A stretch of DNA of 17,168 nt from RXIX01 sp003989075. Lineage in GTDB: Bacteria > Pseudomonadota > Gammaproteobacteria > Competibacterales > Competibacteraceae. Shown in pieces: positions 6,870 to 16,100 of the stretch. The notes under the pieces were generated by a model. It was not told the DNA's origin. It ran no database searches and worked only from the letters and a program-made list of their open reading frames with translations. A program made the translations under genes and the position numbers. Where the stretch lies: NCBI GenBank assembly GCA_029780415.1, contig JAKOYN010000120.1, positions 1-17,168 of the forward strand. Reading direction: 5' to 3'. The first letter of the stretch is position 1, and every line of letters begins with the position of its first letter.

Positions 6870-8998
6870 TTGTTTTCGAATCCGCTTTCCGGCGCGACCG
6901 GCGGCGGCGCGGGCGGTGCAGCGGGCGCCGGCGGCGGCGGCGTGTCCAGATTGAGAATGGTGCCCTGGGTCTTCACCTCATTCTGCGGCTTGAGTATCGG
7001 CGCCTGCACATTGGGCAGCAGATAATTGGCGCCTTCACGCGCCGCCTGCTGTTGCTGGCGGATATAGCTGTACTTGTCGCTGGTATACAGATTGCCCTCG
7101 TTGGCATCGCGCAGAATCATCGGATGCAGGAACACCATCAGATTACGCTTGAGCTTGGTGGTGTTGCGGTAGCGGAACAGATTGCCCAGCACCGGCACAT
7201 CGCCAATCAGCGGCACCTTCTGCGCACTCTCATCAAGCTTGTCATCGATCAGTCCGCCGAGCACCAGCACCTGACCGTTTTCCACCAGCACCTTGGTCTT
7301 GATCGAACGCTTGTTGGTAGTCGGACCCTGGGTCGCAGCATTGGCCGAAGGCACCACGCTGGAAACTTCCTGCTCGATTTCCAGCTTGACCGCATTGCCC
7401 TCGTTGATCTGCGGCTTGACCTTGAGCTTGATGCCCACGTCTTCGCGGTTAATGGTCTGGAACGGATTACCCACCGTACTACTGCTGCTGCCGCTGGTGG
7501 TGCCAGTGGTGTAGTTACCGGTCACGAAGGGCACATTCTGGCCCACGATGATTTCGGCCTGCTCATTGTCCAGAGTGACCACGGTCGGCGTGGACAGCAC
7601 ATTGGTATCGGCATCCTTGGCCAGCGCACTGATCAGCGCACCAAAGCGATTGTTGCCGGAGAAGTCGCCAAAGGCCATCTGCATGCCTGAAGGCACGCGC
7701 GCCGCTGACAGGTTGGTCAGATCACCTTCGTTGGCCTGCGCCGCCAGGCCAATGATATTGGCCAGGCTGCTGGTATCGGTGCCAAGATTGGTGAAACCAA
7801 CCGCAAAATCGGCGCTGGCCACCCACTGCACACCCAGTTCGGCGGTCTTCTCAGCGGAAATTTCGGCAATCACTGCTTCAACCAGCACCTGGGCGCGGCG
7901 TACATCCAATTGCGCAATCACCGAACGCAGCGAACGGGTCAGATCCGGCGGCGCGGTAATCACCAGTGAGTTGGTCGCCTCATCGGCCTGAATATCGACC
8001 AGATTGCCACTGCCGCCACTGCTGCTGCCGCCCGGCGGTGCACCACCGGCGGCCTGCGCGCCGGCCATGGGCGCATTGCGGGTGGCCTCATTGCTCAGGC
8101 TCTTGCTCACCCCCTGCAGCACCGTCACCATATCCTTGGCCTTGGCATAGCGCAGATAGATCACCTGGGTATTGCCGCCCGAATCGACCGGCGTATCCAG
8201 ATGGGTAATCAGGGCCCGCAGGCGCAGCCGCGAAGCCTGATCACCGCTGAGCAGGATGCTGTTGGTGCGCTCATCGGCCACCATCCGCGTTGGCGTGCCG
8301 ACCCCACCGGCCGGATCGGCGCGCGCCTTGCCCTGCTCCAGCGCAGTCAGCACCCGGACGATTTCCGTCGCCGAGGCGTGGCGCAGCGGCAGCATCTCGA
8401 CTTCCTCATTACTGGCCCGGTCGATGCGGCTGATGATGCTGGCGATGCGTTCGACGTTAGCGGCGCTGTCGGAGATGATCAGCACATTGGTCGGGGTATA
8501 GGCGGCCAGATGGCCTTGCGGCGGAATCAGCGGTCTTAGAATCGGCACGATCTGCGCTGCCGACACATTTTCCACCTGAATCACCCGGGTCACGATCTGA
8601 TCGGACTCGACGCCGCGCAACTGCTCCACGGTGGGAATGTTTTCCTGCTTGGCGCCGGCAGCCGGAATGATCTTGATCACCTTGCCGCTGGGCACTGCGG
8701 CGAAACCATGCACGGCCAGCACCGACAGGAACACCTCGTAGAGTTCCTTCTCGTCCATCGGCCTGGACGAAATCAGGGTGACGCGCGCCTTGACCCGTGG
8801 GTCAACGATGAAATTGCGCCCGGTCAGCACCGACATGCTTTCCACCAGGGCGTTGATGTCGGCATCCTTGAGGTTCAGGGTCACCGGCGCGGCTGCGACC
8901 GGCAGAGTCAGCGTAGCGCCCAGCAGCAGCGCCGCCAGCAAACGCCGGCGCCGCATAGGCGGGCGGCAGGCAAGCCGTCGAGTGGAACATTCAGTCAT
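6866..8998 (-). CDS. gspD: Type II secretion system outer-membrane secretin GspD
   Basis: A 710-residue secretin forming the outer-membrane channel. A signal peptide (MRRRRLLAALLLGATLTLPVAAA, in segments around residues 15-37) is followed by the N0 domain (VTLNLKDADINALVESMSV), the N1-N3 repeats and the secretin core. The core carries the signature VPLIGDVPVLGNLFR and ends near LMVFLHPMILRD. A Gly/Ser-rich loop (GGSSSGGSGN) lies in N3, and the tail after about residue 680 is proline-rich (TPPPPAPAAPPAPPP). There is no lipobox, so it is not a lipoprotein secretin. The start at 8998 has GAAGA upstream; an internal ATG at 8956 would also keep the signal peptide but has no visible ribosome binding site. 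Confidence 0.96.
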   Translation of the reverse strand: MTECSTRRLACRPPMRRRRLLAALLLGATLTLPVAAAPVTLNLKDADINALVESMSVLTGRNFIVDPRVKARVTLISSRPMDEKELYEVFLSVLAVHGFAAVPSGKVIKIIPAAGAKQENIPTVEQLRGVESDQIVTRVIQVENVSAAQIVPILRPLIPPQGHLAAYTPTNVLIISDSAANVERIASIISRIDRASNEEVEMLPLRHASATEIVRVLTALEQGKARADPAGGVGTPTRMVADERTNSILLSGDQASRLRLRALITHLDTPVDSGGNTQVIYLRYAKAKDMVTVLQGVSKSLSNEATRNAPMAGAQAAGGAPPGGSSSGGSGNLVDIQADEATNSLVITAPPDLTRSLRSVIAQLDVRRAQVLVEAVIAEISAEKTAELGVQWVASADFAVGFTNLGTDTSSLANIIGLAAQANEGDLTNLSAARVPSGMQMAFGDFSGNNRFGALISALAKDADTNVLSTPTVVTLDNEQAEIIVGQNVPFVTGNYTTGTTSGSSSSTVGNPFQTINREDVGIKLKVKPQINEGNAVKLEIEQEVSSVVPSANAATQGPTTNKRSIKTKVLVENGQVLVLGGLIDDKLDESAQKVPLIGDVPVLGNLFRYRNTTKLKRNLMVFLHPMILRDANEGNLYTSDKYSYIRQQQQAAREGANYLLPNVQAPILKPQNEVKTQGTILNLDTPPPPAPAAPPAPPPVAPESGFENK

Positions 8999-9054
8999 CG
9001 GGGCATCTTCATTCGGTCGGGATCGGGCTCAGCGCATGGCGGCAGCGCACATCT

Positions 9055-10059
9055 CTAGCGCACCGGCGGCGCGCCGCTCAGCGAAAAGGTCAACGGTATC
9101 TCGGAACCATTGCGCAATATCCGCAGCTCCAGCCGCTCGGCGCTCATCAGCTCCTGCAACAGCGCCAAACCCTGGGACGGACTGTTCAGGCGGGTACCGT
9201 TCACTTCAACCAGCACATCGCCACCACTCAGGCCCAGTTGCTGGAAAAGCTGCCGGTCACGGCCGGGGCGCAGCCGGAACCCGATGAACTGGCCATCGCG
9301 CAGATAGGGACTGGCGAAGGCCACATCCTGCAGGGCCTGGGGCCGAGCGCCGATCTCACCGCGCAGACGATCAGCGATGGCGCTGGCATCAATCACCGGC
9401 CCCGTGGCATCAGGTGCGGCTTCATCCGGTGACGGTGCCGGCGCGCGGTTGAGCAGCTTTGGCGCAGACGCTGGACGACTGTTCGTGAGCGTGCCGGCCT
9501 CATCCAGACGCGGCAGGCGCAGTGTCTCCTGATGGCCTTGCCGCGACACTACGACCTGATCACGTTCGATGCGTTCCAGACGCGCGCCACCGGGCAGTGC
9601 GGCACCGATTCGATAGGCACTTTCCGCGCCATCACCCTCGGCAATCAGGGCCAGGGCGGCACTCGCGCCCTGTTCGGCGAAAAACAGCCCCACCAGGCGC
9701 AGATTCAGCGGGGTCATGGGCGGCGGTGGCGACGGTGGCGGCGGTGGCGGCGGTGCTGCTGCACGGGGTGGATCGGCGCGGCCAAACAGATGCCAGTCAC
9801 CTATCGCCGCATAATCCAGCGCAGCGCCGCCGCTTGCGTTAGCGGAGGTGGCTGCAGGCAGTGGCTTGACCGGCAGAGTCGCCCGGCCCAGAAACACGGA
9901 CCAGGCCAGACTGGCCACGGCATGCGCCAGCGCCAGCGCCAGCAGTACCATAACCAGCCTGACCGCGACCTGTAACCAGCGTTCAGGACGGTCAAACACG
10001 GGCCGCAGGCGCTGATCCAGCACCAGAATGGCGTGTTGCAGGGAGTTGGCCGAAATCAA
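9055..10059 (-). CDS. gspC: Type II secretion system inner-membrane clamp protein GspC
   Basis: A 334-residue bitopic protein linking the inner-membrane platform to GspD. It has a cytoplasmic N-terminus, a membrane helix at about 30-56, the GspC motif IGDWHLFG (86-93), a poly-proline linker (103-114), the homology-region domain starting TPLNLRLVGLFF (about 116-185) and a C-terminal PDZ domain with GGDVLVEVNGTRLNSP. The predicted start is TTG at 10059. No ATG or GTG with a better site was found, and no Shine-Dalgarno sequence precedes it, so the exact N-terminus is uncertain by several residues. It is the first gene of gspCDEF. A possible 11-codon leader ends two bases before it. Confidence 0.93.
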   Translation of the reverse strand: MISANSLQHAILVLDQRLRPVFDRPERWLQVAVRLVMVLLALALAHAVASLAWSVFLGRATLPVKPLPAATSANASGGAALDYAAIGDWHLFGRADPPRAAAPPPPPPPSPPPPMTPLNLRLVGLFFAEQGASAALALIAEGDGAESAYRIGAALPGGARLERIERDQVVVSRQGHQETLRLPRLDEAGTLTNSRPASAPKLLNRAPAPSPDEAAPDATGPVIDASAIADRLRGEIGARPQALQDVAFASPYLRDGQFIGFRLRPGRDRQLFQQLGLSGGDVLVEVNGTRLNSPSQGLALLQELMSAERLELRILRNGSEIPLTFSLSGAPPVR

Positions 10060-10061
10060 GT

Positions 10062-10097
10062 TCAGAGCAGCACTTGGACGAGGATGGCCGGCAGCAT
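10062..10097 (-). CDS. Possible 11-residue leader peptide upstream of gspC
   Basis: On the minus strand an ATG preceded by GGCGGA opens a short frame, MLPAILVQVLL, which stops two bases before the TTG used by gspC. The stop/start arrangement would allow reinitiation and could explain why gspC has a weak start codon and no ribosome binding site. It is so short that chance is a real alternative. Confidence 0.2.
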   Translation of the reverse strand: MLPAILVQVLL

Positions 10098-10135
10098 AGC
10101 AAAATCCGCCCGCGCCGGGGTTCTGGATTTTTGAT

Positions 10136-10257
10136 CAGGACTTTCGCTTACCTGATACCTGACTTTTTCCGTCATACCCGCGAAAGCGGGTATCCATGCC
10201 TTTCAACACGCTGCTGGATTCCCGCATACGCGGGAATGACGAAAAGCAAAAGTCCCG
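10136..10257 (+). mobile_element. MITE-like palindromic element, copy 2 (122 bp)
   Basis: The ends are CAGGACTTTCGCTT (10136-10149) and AAGCAAAAGTCCCG (10244-10257), inverted repeats with two mismatches. A 5-bp direct repeat TTGAT flanks it (10131-10135 and 10258-10262). Between the ends are two palindromes, one with ATACCCGCG and CGGGTAT and one with ATTCCCGCA and CGGGAAT, each able to fold as a hairpin. It has one palindromic block fewer than copy 1 and a 7-bp duplication near its left end (CCTGATACCTGA). It sits 76 bases upstream of gspC, in the opposite orientation to copy 1, so the two copies bracket the HugZ-gspFEDC block as inverted repeats. No coding capacity. Confidence 0.8.
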
Positions 10258-10331
10258 TTGATATCGATATTACAGGCGCGCTTTAAGCCTAGTGCGCCGG
10301 GTCGATCAAGCGTCCCGGCTGCGGGCCACGC

Positions 10332-10892
10332 TCAACCGCGACCGCGCACCAGTGCCAGGGGCTGCGGCAGCGTGGCCGTGGCTTCCGGGCCGGCGAGCTT
10401 GGCGCGCACCCCCATCACCCGGCCCGACTGTGGCGGTCGTGGCAACTGCAGATGCTGCGTCATCACTGCGCCGAGACGATCCAGCACCGCCAGCGGCATG
10501 GCTGCACTATGCCGCGTAGCCAGATCGACGTGAATCACCATCAGCTCGGTCGTGGCGGACAGGAAGCCCTTGCCGGCGTGGTACAGACGATGAAAGTAAT
10601 GAATACGCTTGCTGTCGAAACCCAGCAGTTGCGTAGTGATGCGCATTGGATCGCCCGCCACCAGCTCGCGCTGATAGTTGACGTGAGTTTCCACCACGAA
10701 CGCTGAGCAGTTCTGCTCATCGCGGTAGGCCTGGCCCATGCCCAGGTACTCCAGGAACGCATCGGTAGCGCGGTCGAAGGCCAACACATAGTAGGCAACG
10801 TTCATGTGGCCGTTGTAATCGATCCACGCCGACGGCACCGCGTCGGTATACAGGCACAGGGGGGCTTCAATGCGCATCGGTCTTGGCAACAT
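10332..10892 (-). CDS. Hotdog-fold acyl-CoA thioesterase family protein
   Basis: A protein of about 186 residues with the 4HBT-like pattern WIDYNGHMNVAYYVLAFDRA (residues 23-42). Asp25 is at the position of the catalytic acid in this family, and the HMN segment is typical of thioesterases of the hydroxybenzoyl-CoA/carnitine-associated type. Further strands NCSAFVVETHVNYQREL and GDPMRITTQLLGFDSKRIHYFH fit the hotdog fold. It likely hydrolyses an acyl-CoA in the cytoplasm; the substrate is unknown. The start is uncertain: ATG at 10892, ATG at 10877 or TTG at 10943 all remain in frame and none has a good ribosome binding site. It is transcribed away from the Ssp operon with about 236 bases between their starts, and nothing ties it functionally to that operon. 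Confidence 0.8.
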   Translation of the reverse strand: MLPRPMRIEAPLCLYTDAVPSAWIDYNGHMNVAYYVLAFDRATDAFLEYLGMGQAYRDEQNCSAFVVETHVNYQRELVAGDPMRITTQLLGFDSKRIHYFHRLYHAGKGFLSATTELMVIHVDLATRHSAAMPLAVLDRLGAVMTQHLQLPRPPQSGRVMGVRAKLAGPEATATLPQPLALVRGRG

Positions 10893-11056
10893 CACTATGC
10901 ATAAAGAACGCGCTACGCTACCTGCTTTCGTCGGCTTACGCAATTATGGCGGGCGCGGTGCGGCCAGCGCACTGCAAACGGACCGCTGCGCGCCGCCGGC
11001 CCGCAAGCCAACCCAGACCGGCGCAAAAACTCCCTGCCCTTTTCATCAATCGAATG

Positions 11057-11062
11057 TATAAT
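11057..11062 (+). promoter_or_regulatory. Perfect -10 box (TATAAT) upstream of sspA
   Basis: TATAAT lies 67 bases before the sspA start, in a short AT-rich island within GC-rich DNA. At 17-base spacing the -35 region is CTGCCC (11034-11039), matching TTGACA at only three of six positions, so the promoter may need an activator or be moderate. It would drive the whole sspABCD operon, because no other promoter-like gap exists downstream. Confidence 0.5.
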
Positions 11063-11083
11063 TATTAGCCATTCTGTATCCAT

Positions 11084-11103
11084 CCCCATCCTTCCCCATC
11101 CTT
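11084..11103 (+). repeat. Tandem 10-bp repeat in the sspA leader
   Basis: CCCCATCCTT occurs twice in a row within a wholly pyrimidine-dominated stretch (about 11079-11106), downstream of the -10 box and 25 bases before the sspA start. It would be transcribed as a C/U-rich leader. It could be a protein-binding site or a slippage-prone tract. Confidence 0.6.
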
Positions 11104-11128
11104 CCTGCGCTGCGGTCGCGCAACAGCT

Positions 11129-12295
11129 ATGAAAACATGTGCAAAAGCGCTGTATTTCGACACCGCTGCCACCACGCCTGTCGCTGCCGAGGTACGGGCG
11201 CGCATGTTCGACTGCCTTGGCGACGACGGCTATGAGGCCAATCCCGCTGCCCAGCATGCCGCCGGGCGGGCCGCAGCACTGCACATCGAACAGGCCCGCG
11301 AGGAGATCGCTGCTGAATTCGGCTGCGCTGCCGACGAAGTGATCTTCACCTCCGGCGCCACTGAAGCCAATAACCTGGCGCTGCGCGGCGTAGCGCTGGC
11401 CCATGCTGCACAGGGCCGCCATCTGCTCACCTCAGCCATTGAACATGCGGCGGTGCTGGCCTGCTGCACGGCGCTGCAGAGTGAAGGTTATGAGATCAGC
11501 ACACTGGCGCCCAACCGCGACGGCTGGATCGAACCCGAGAATGTGCGCGCCGCGCTGCGCGCCGATACCCTGCTGCTGTCGCTGATGCATACCAACAATG
11601 AAACCGGTGTGCTGCAACCGATTGCCGCCATTGCCGAGATTGCCGCTGAAGCCGGCGTACTGCTGCATGTCGATGCCGCACAGGCCGCTGGCAAGTTCAG
11701 CATCGACCTGCAACAGCTACCGATTGACCTGCTGAGCCTGTCGGCACACAAATTCCATGGTCCCAAAGGCATTGGCTGCCTGATCGTGCGCAATCGGCGG
11801 CATCTGCGTCTGCGGCCACTGCTGTACGGCGGCGGCCAGGAATTCGGTCTACGTTCCGGCACGCTGCCCACCCATCAAATCATCGGTTTGAGCACTGCGC
11901 TACGGCTGGCCGCTGCACGCCGCAGCGCCGATCTGATCAAGGTCGCGGCCCTGAAACAGCAGTTTCTCGACCAGTTGCGCGCGCATCTGGCGTTTCAGGT
12001 ACACGGCGATCCAGCGCGCTGCTCACCGTATATCGTCAATCTGGCCATTCCCGGCATCAGCAGCACGGCGCTGATCAACCAGCTTGCCGACCGGGTCGCC
12101 ATTGCCTCTGGATCGGCCTGTGCATCGGGCACGCCGGAAGCCTCACATGTGCTGCGGGCCATGGGGCTTGCCGATGCCAGCCTGCACGGTGCGGTGCGCA
12201 TCAGCTTCAGCCGCGAACACGACAGCGCCGCCATTGATGCGGCGGTCCACCACATCACCGCCGCCGTGCAGCGCATCCGGGAGCTGGCCGCGTGA
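11129..12295 (+). CDS. sspA: Cysteine desulfurase SspA (DNA phosphorothioation)
   Basis: A 388-residue PLP-dependent class V aminotransferase-fold enzyme that takes sulfur from L-cysteine to form a protein persulfide. The N-terminus ALYFDTAATTPV is the family start, and FTSGATEANNLALRG and HTNNETGVLQP are conserved. The PLP lysine is Lys208 in SLSAHKFHGPKG. The RSGT motif follows at GLRSGTLPTHQ, and the catalytic loop has Cys331 in SGSACASGTPEASHVLRAMG. All key residues are present, so the enzyme should be active. It is placed as SspA rather than housekeeping IscS or DndA because it heads an operon with a DUF4007 gene, a large ATPase and a PP-loop gene and has no iscU partner. No clear Shine-Dalgarno sequence precedes the ATG. 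It is unrelated to the stringent starvation protein also named SspA. Confidence 0.93.
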   Translation: MKTCAKALYFDTAATTPVAAEVRARMFDCLGDDGYEANPAAQHAAGRAAALHIEQAREEIAAEFGCAADEVIFTSGATEANNLALRGVALAHAAQGRHLLTSAIEHAAVLACCTALQSEGYEISTLAPNRDGWIEPENVRAALRADTLLLSLMHTNNETGVLQPIAAIAEIAAEAGVLLHVDAAQAAGKFSIDLQQLPIDLLSLSAHKFHGPKGIGCLIVRNRRHLRLRPLLYGGGQEFGLRSGTLPTHQIIGLSTALRLAAARRSADLIKVAALKQQFLDQLRAHLAFQVHGDPARCSPYIVNLAIPGISSTALINQLADRVAIASGSACASGTPEASHVLRAMGLADASLHGAVRISFSREHDSAAIDAAVHHITAAVQRIRELAA

Positions 12296-13194
12296 AATTC
12301 AATCGCAGCAAAACCACCTTTGGCCGCCACGAAACCTTTCCCTTGCGCTATGGCTGGCTGAGCAAGGGTTTCGCCGCACTGTGCGCCACGCCCCGCCTGT
12401 TCAGCCAGCCCGACGAAGCCATGATGACGCTCGGCGTGGGCCGCAACATGGTGCACGCCATTGAATACTGGCTGCGGGCCATTGGCCTGATTGAGCTGGA
12501 CGGCAGCGGCGCGGCCCAGCCCACTGCACTGGGCGACATCCTGCTGGGCGCGCAAGGCGATCCCTATCTGGAAGATGAGGCCACGCTGTGGCTGATCCAC
12601 TGGCTGATTGCCTCCAGCACCGAACAGGCCACCGGCTTCTACTGGTTCTTCAATCACTTTGCCCTGCCGCGCTTTCAGGAACAGGACGCCCTGAACGCCC
12701 TCAATACATTTGTCGAGCGCGAACTGCGGGTGCACCGCGCCCAGACCACGCTGAAATCCGATCTGTCCACGCTGCTGCGCATGTATGCGCCGCTGGCCGG
12801 GCGTCATGACGAGCATCTGGATTCGCCGCTGGCGCAACTGCGCCTGATTGAGCTTACGGCGGGCCGCGAGTACCGCAGTCCGCGCCTGATCCGACCGTTC
12901 CTGCCGCCGATGGCGCTGCATTTTGCCCTTGCCCAGCGTTTCGCCGCCGATCCGGCGCAAGCGGCATTGCCGATCCGGGCGCTGCTGTATGGCGGTGATG
13001 ACTGGCCCGCGCCGGGACCGGTGTTCCGTCTCAGCGAGGATGGCCTGATGCAGGCTCTCGGACAGGTCATGGAGCGTTACCCGGCTTGCTATGCCCTGCG
13101 CGAGAGCGCCGGGCTGCACCAGGTGTATTGGCAGGGTGGGAGATGCGATCCCCTGGATCTTTTGCGCGATCACTACCGGAGTATTGCCGCGTGA
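12292..13194 (+). CDS. sspB: DUF4007 protein SspB (DNA phosphorothioation nickase component)
   Basis: A 300-residue protein filling the DUF4007 family: the start KFNRSKTTFGRHETFPLRYGWLSKG is the characteristic opening, followed by LGVGRNMVHAIEYWLRAIGLI and TALGDILLG. Published work on the SspABCD system assigns DNA-nicking activity to the DUF4007 protein SspB, which is needed to place sulfur in one strand. I cannot point to nuclease residues by eye. The GTG start overlaps the sspA stop as GTGA, with CGGGAG (12278-12283) inside the end of sspA as ribosome binding site. No frameshift or truncation was seen, and base composition matches sspA. Confidence 0.92.
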   Translation: MKFNRSKTTFGRHETFPLRYGWLSKGFAALCATPRLFSQPDEAMMTLGVGRNMVHAIEYWLRAIGLIELDGSGAAQPTALGDILLGAQGDPYLEDEATLWLIHWLIASSTEQATGFYWFFNHFALPRFQEQDALNALNTFVERELRVHRAQTTLKSDLSTLLRMYAPLAGRHDEHLDSPLAQLRLIELTAGREYRSPRLIRPFLPPMALHFALAQRFAADPAQAALPIRALLYGGDDWPAPGPVFRLSEDGLMQALGQVMERYPACYALRESAGLHQVYWQGGRCDPLDLLRDHYRSIAA

Positions 13195-16100
13195 GCAGTC
13201 TTGAGGAACGGATTCAAATCCGCTCGATCTACACCCGCTCGATTAATTTGCCGCGCGATCATGACAACCTGGAGCGGGTCCGCGCCTATGTACCGACCAC
13301 GCGGGCGATGCAGGCCCTGGAGCGGATTGCCGAAGGTCTGGGCCGTGGCAGCCGGCAGCGTGCTCTGGCGCTGATCGGTCCCTATGGCGCGGGCAAATCG
13401 GCCTTTGCGCTGTTTCTCTCGGCGCTGCTGGCGCCGGGCAGCCAGACCACGCATCAGGCGGCGCTGGAGGTTTTGCGCTGTGCCCAGCCGATGCTGGCTG
13501 CGCACTTTATGCCCAGAAGCGCGGACACGCGCGGCTTTCTGCGCGTGCCGATCAACGGCATTCCTGATTCGCTGGTTCGGCAACTGCTGCTGGCGCTGGC
13601 TGCAGCCGCCGAGCAGGAGCAGTTATCGCCCGCCTTGATTAGCGACATGCGCGCCGCTGCGCAGCCGGGCACGCCGCTGGATCAGGTCATGGCCCTGGTG
13701 CGCCGCGTGCAGACCCTGTGGGCGGCCAAGAATGGCGCGGGCCTTTTGATCGAGATCGATGAGCTGGGCAAGCTGCTTGAATACGCCGCCTATCATCCGC
13801 AACACCGGGAAATTCATCTTCTGCAACTGCTGGCCGAGCATGCCCAGGAGGCGCATGGCGCGCCCCTGCATATGCTGGTGCTGCTGCATCAGGGTTTTGC
13901 GCAATACAGCCAGCGCTTGAGCAAGCAGTTACGCGACGAGTGGCACAAGGTGCAGGGCCGTTTCGAGACCGTGGCCTTTCTGGAGCCGGCGGAGCAGGCC
14001 CTGCGCGTTATTGCCGCGACCTTTGCGCCGCGTGATGCAGCTCTAGCGCCTGAGGTGGTCGAGTGTTTGCGGGCCGCTGTCGCGCTGCTGGATGAGGCGG
14101 GCGCTTTGCCGCTGGGCTTGCATCGGCAGCAGGCCACGACGCTGGTGCAGCGCTGTTATCCGCTGCATCCGCTGACTCTGCTGATTCTGCCGCCGTTGTG
14201 CCAGAAGGTGGCGCAGAACGAGCGCAGTCTTTTTGCCTATTTGGGCAGTCGCGAGCCATTTGGGTTGCGTGAGCGGCTTGGCCAAATGCAGATGGGCGAT
14301 TGGATCGAGCCTTGGGAGCTGTACGATTATTTCATGCTGAATGCGCCCGGCGAGTTTTCCGATCCGCTGACGCATCATCGCTGGGTGGAGGTAGTGACTG
14401 CGCTGGAGCGTTTTGACAGTCCGCCTGATGCAGCGGCGACGCGGCTGTTAAAAACCATTGGCCTGTTGAATCTGCTGGGTGCGCAGCGTGGTTTAAAAGC
14501 CAGTCCGCCGCTTCTGCGCCTGTTGTTTGGTGAGGAGAGTGATGCGCTGCTCAAGCAGCTTGAGGCGAAGTCGCTGATTCATTTTCGCCATTATGGTCAG
14601 GAGTATCGGGTTTGGCAGGGCAGTGATTTTGATATGCGCACGGCCTTGCAACAGGTGCTGGCGGAGTTGGGGCAGCGTTCCTTGGTGGAGATTTTGAATA
14701 CGCTGGCTGCGTTGGGGCCGTTAGTGGCGCGGCGGGCGACGATTAAAACCGGGGCGCTGCGCTGTTTTGTGCCGGGATTTACGGCCAGTGAGTATTGGCC
14801 GCCACGGCAGCAGGATAGTGCGGTGCTGCGGCTATGGTTTTATCTGGCCGAGGATGCGGAGGTTTTGCCTGATCTATCTGCCGTATCGTCGGGTGCTATT
14901 GTGGCGGTCTGTCCTTTTACCGAGCGTCTGCGTGAAACGGTTCTGCAGTGGATGGCGTTGCAGGAGTTGCCGAAGCGGCACGCGGCTTTGCATCAGGATC
15001 CGGTAGCGCAGCGCGAGTATCAGGATTGGCTGCTGCATGCTGAGCGGGAGATGCATCGTGTGCTGCGGGCTTTGTTGGAGGAGCCGGAGTTGTTGCGCTG
15101 GTTCTGGGCCGGTGAGGAGCGGCTTGTGCGGGATCGGCGGGATTTGCAGCGGCAGTTGTCGGATTGGGTGGAGCTGCAATGTTATCCGCAGACGCCGTTG
15201 TTGCGTAATGAGTTATTGAATTGGGATCAGCCGTCAGCGAGTGCCAATACCGGTCGCAAGCGTTTGCTGGCGGCGATGTTGAGTGCGGCGGATCAGGATT
15301 ATTTGGGGATTGAGAAGAGTCCGGCGGAAAAGAGTTTGTATTTGTCGTTGTTGCGGGCGACTGGTTTGCATCGGCATGAGGCGGGTGGGTTGGGGTTTTA
15401 TGCGCCGGCTGTTGATGATCCTTGTCGTTTGCAGCCGGTGTGGTTGTGTATTGGGCGGGTGTTGGGTGATGCGGGTGAGCGGCGGGTAGCGGTGCCGGAG
15501 TTGTATGCGGTGCTGCGTCAGCCACCCTTTGGGATGAAGTTGGGGGTGTTGCCGGTGGTGCTGGTGGCGTATTTGCTGGCGCATCGGCGTGAGGTGGCGC
15601 TGTATATGGAGGGGGCGTTTTGCGAGCGTTTGACCCTGGATCAGGTGGAGCTGTTGTGTCGGCGGCCGGAGTTGTTTGCGCTGGAGCGTTTTGATCTGGC
15701 GGGTTTGCGTGGGGAGTTGTTTGATCGTTATTTGCATTCGGTGGTGGGCAGGGTGCGGCAGGATGCGTCCTTGCTGGATATTGTGCGGCCCTTGATGCGT
15801 TTTATGGCGGGATTGCCGGAATATGTTTTGCAGTGTCAGAGTTTGAGTGCTGAGGCATTGCGGGTGCGGGCGGTGTTTCAGCAGGCGCAGAGTCCGGGGG
15901 CATTGTTGTTTGAGGCGTTGCCACGGGCTTGTGGGATAGTGCCGGAGGATTTTGCGTGCGGTGATCGTGATGCTGTGGAGCGGTTTATTCAGGGTCTGGT
16001 GGCTGTGTTGCGTGAGTTGCAGGGGGCTTATGAGGGTTTGTTGGAGTGGTGGCGTTTGGAGTTGAATCGGGTGTTGCTGGATGAGGCTGTGCTGGATTTG

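Noticed and set aside
5799..7025. 408-codon plus-strand frame opposite gspE
   Set aside because: Shadow of gspE with no recognisable domain.
10297..10318. Terminator stem-loop (CCGGG/CCCGG) after the thioesterase gene
   Set aside because: Only a five-base stem with a 12-base loop and no T-run on the relevant strand.
11129..12295. Housekeeping IscS or DndA as the identity of the desulfurase
   Set aside because: No iscR, iscU or hscA neighbours and no dndBCDE genes; the overlap with a DUF4007 gene and the following ATPase and PP-loop genes point to SspA.
11995..13173. 392-codon minus-strand frame opposite sspA and sspB
   Set aside because: Antisense shadow; sspA and sspB have family motifs and overlapping start/stop signals.
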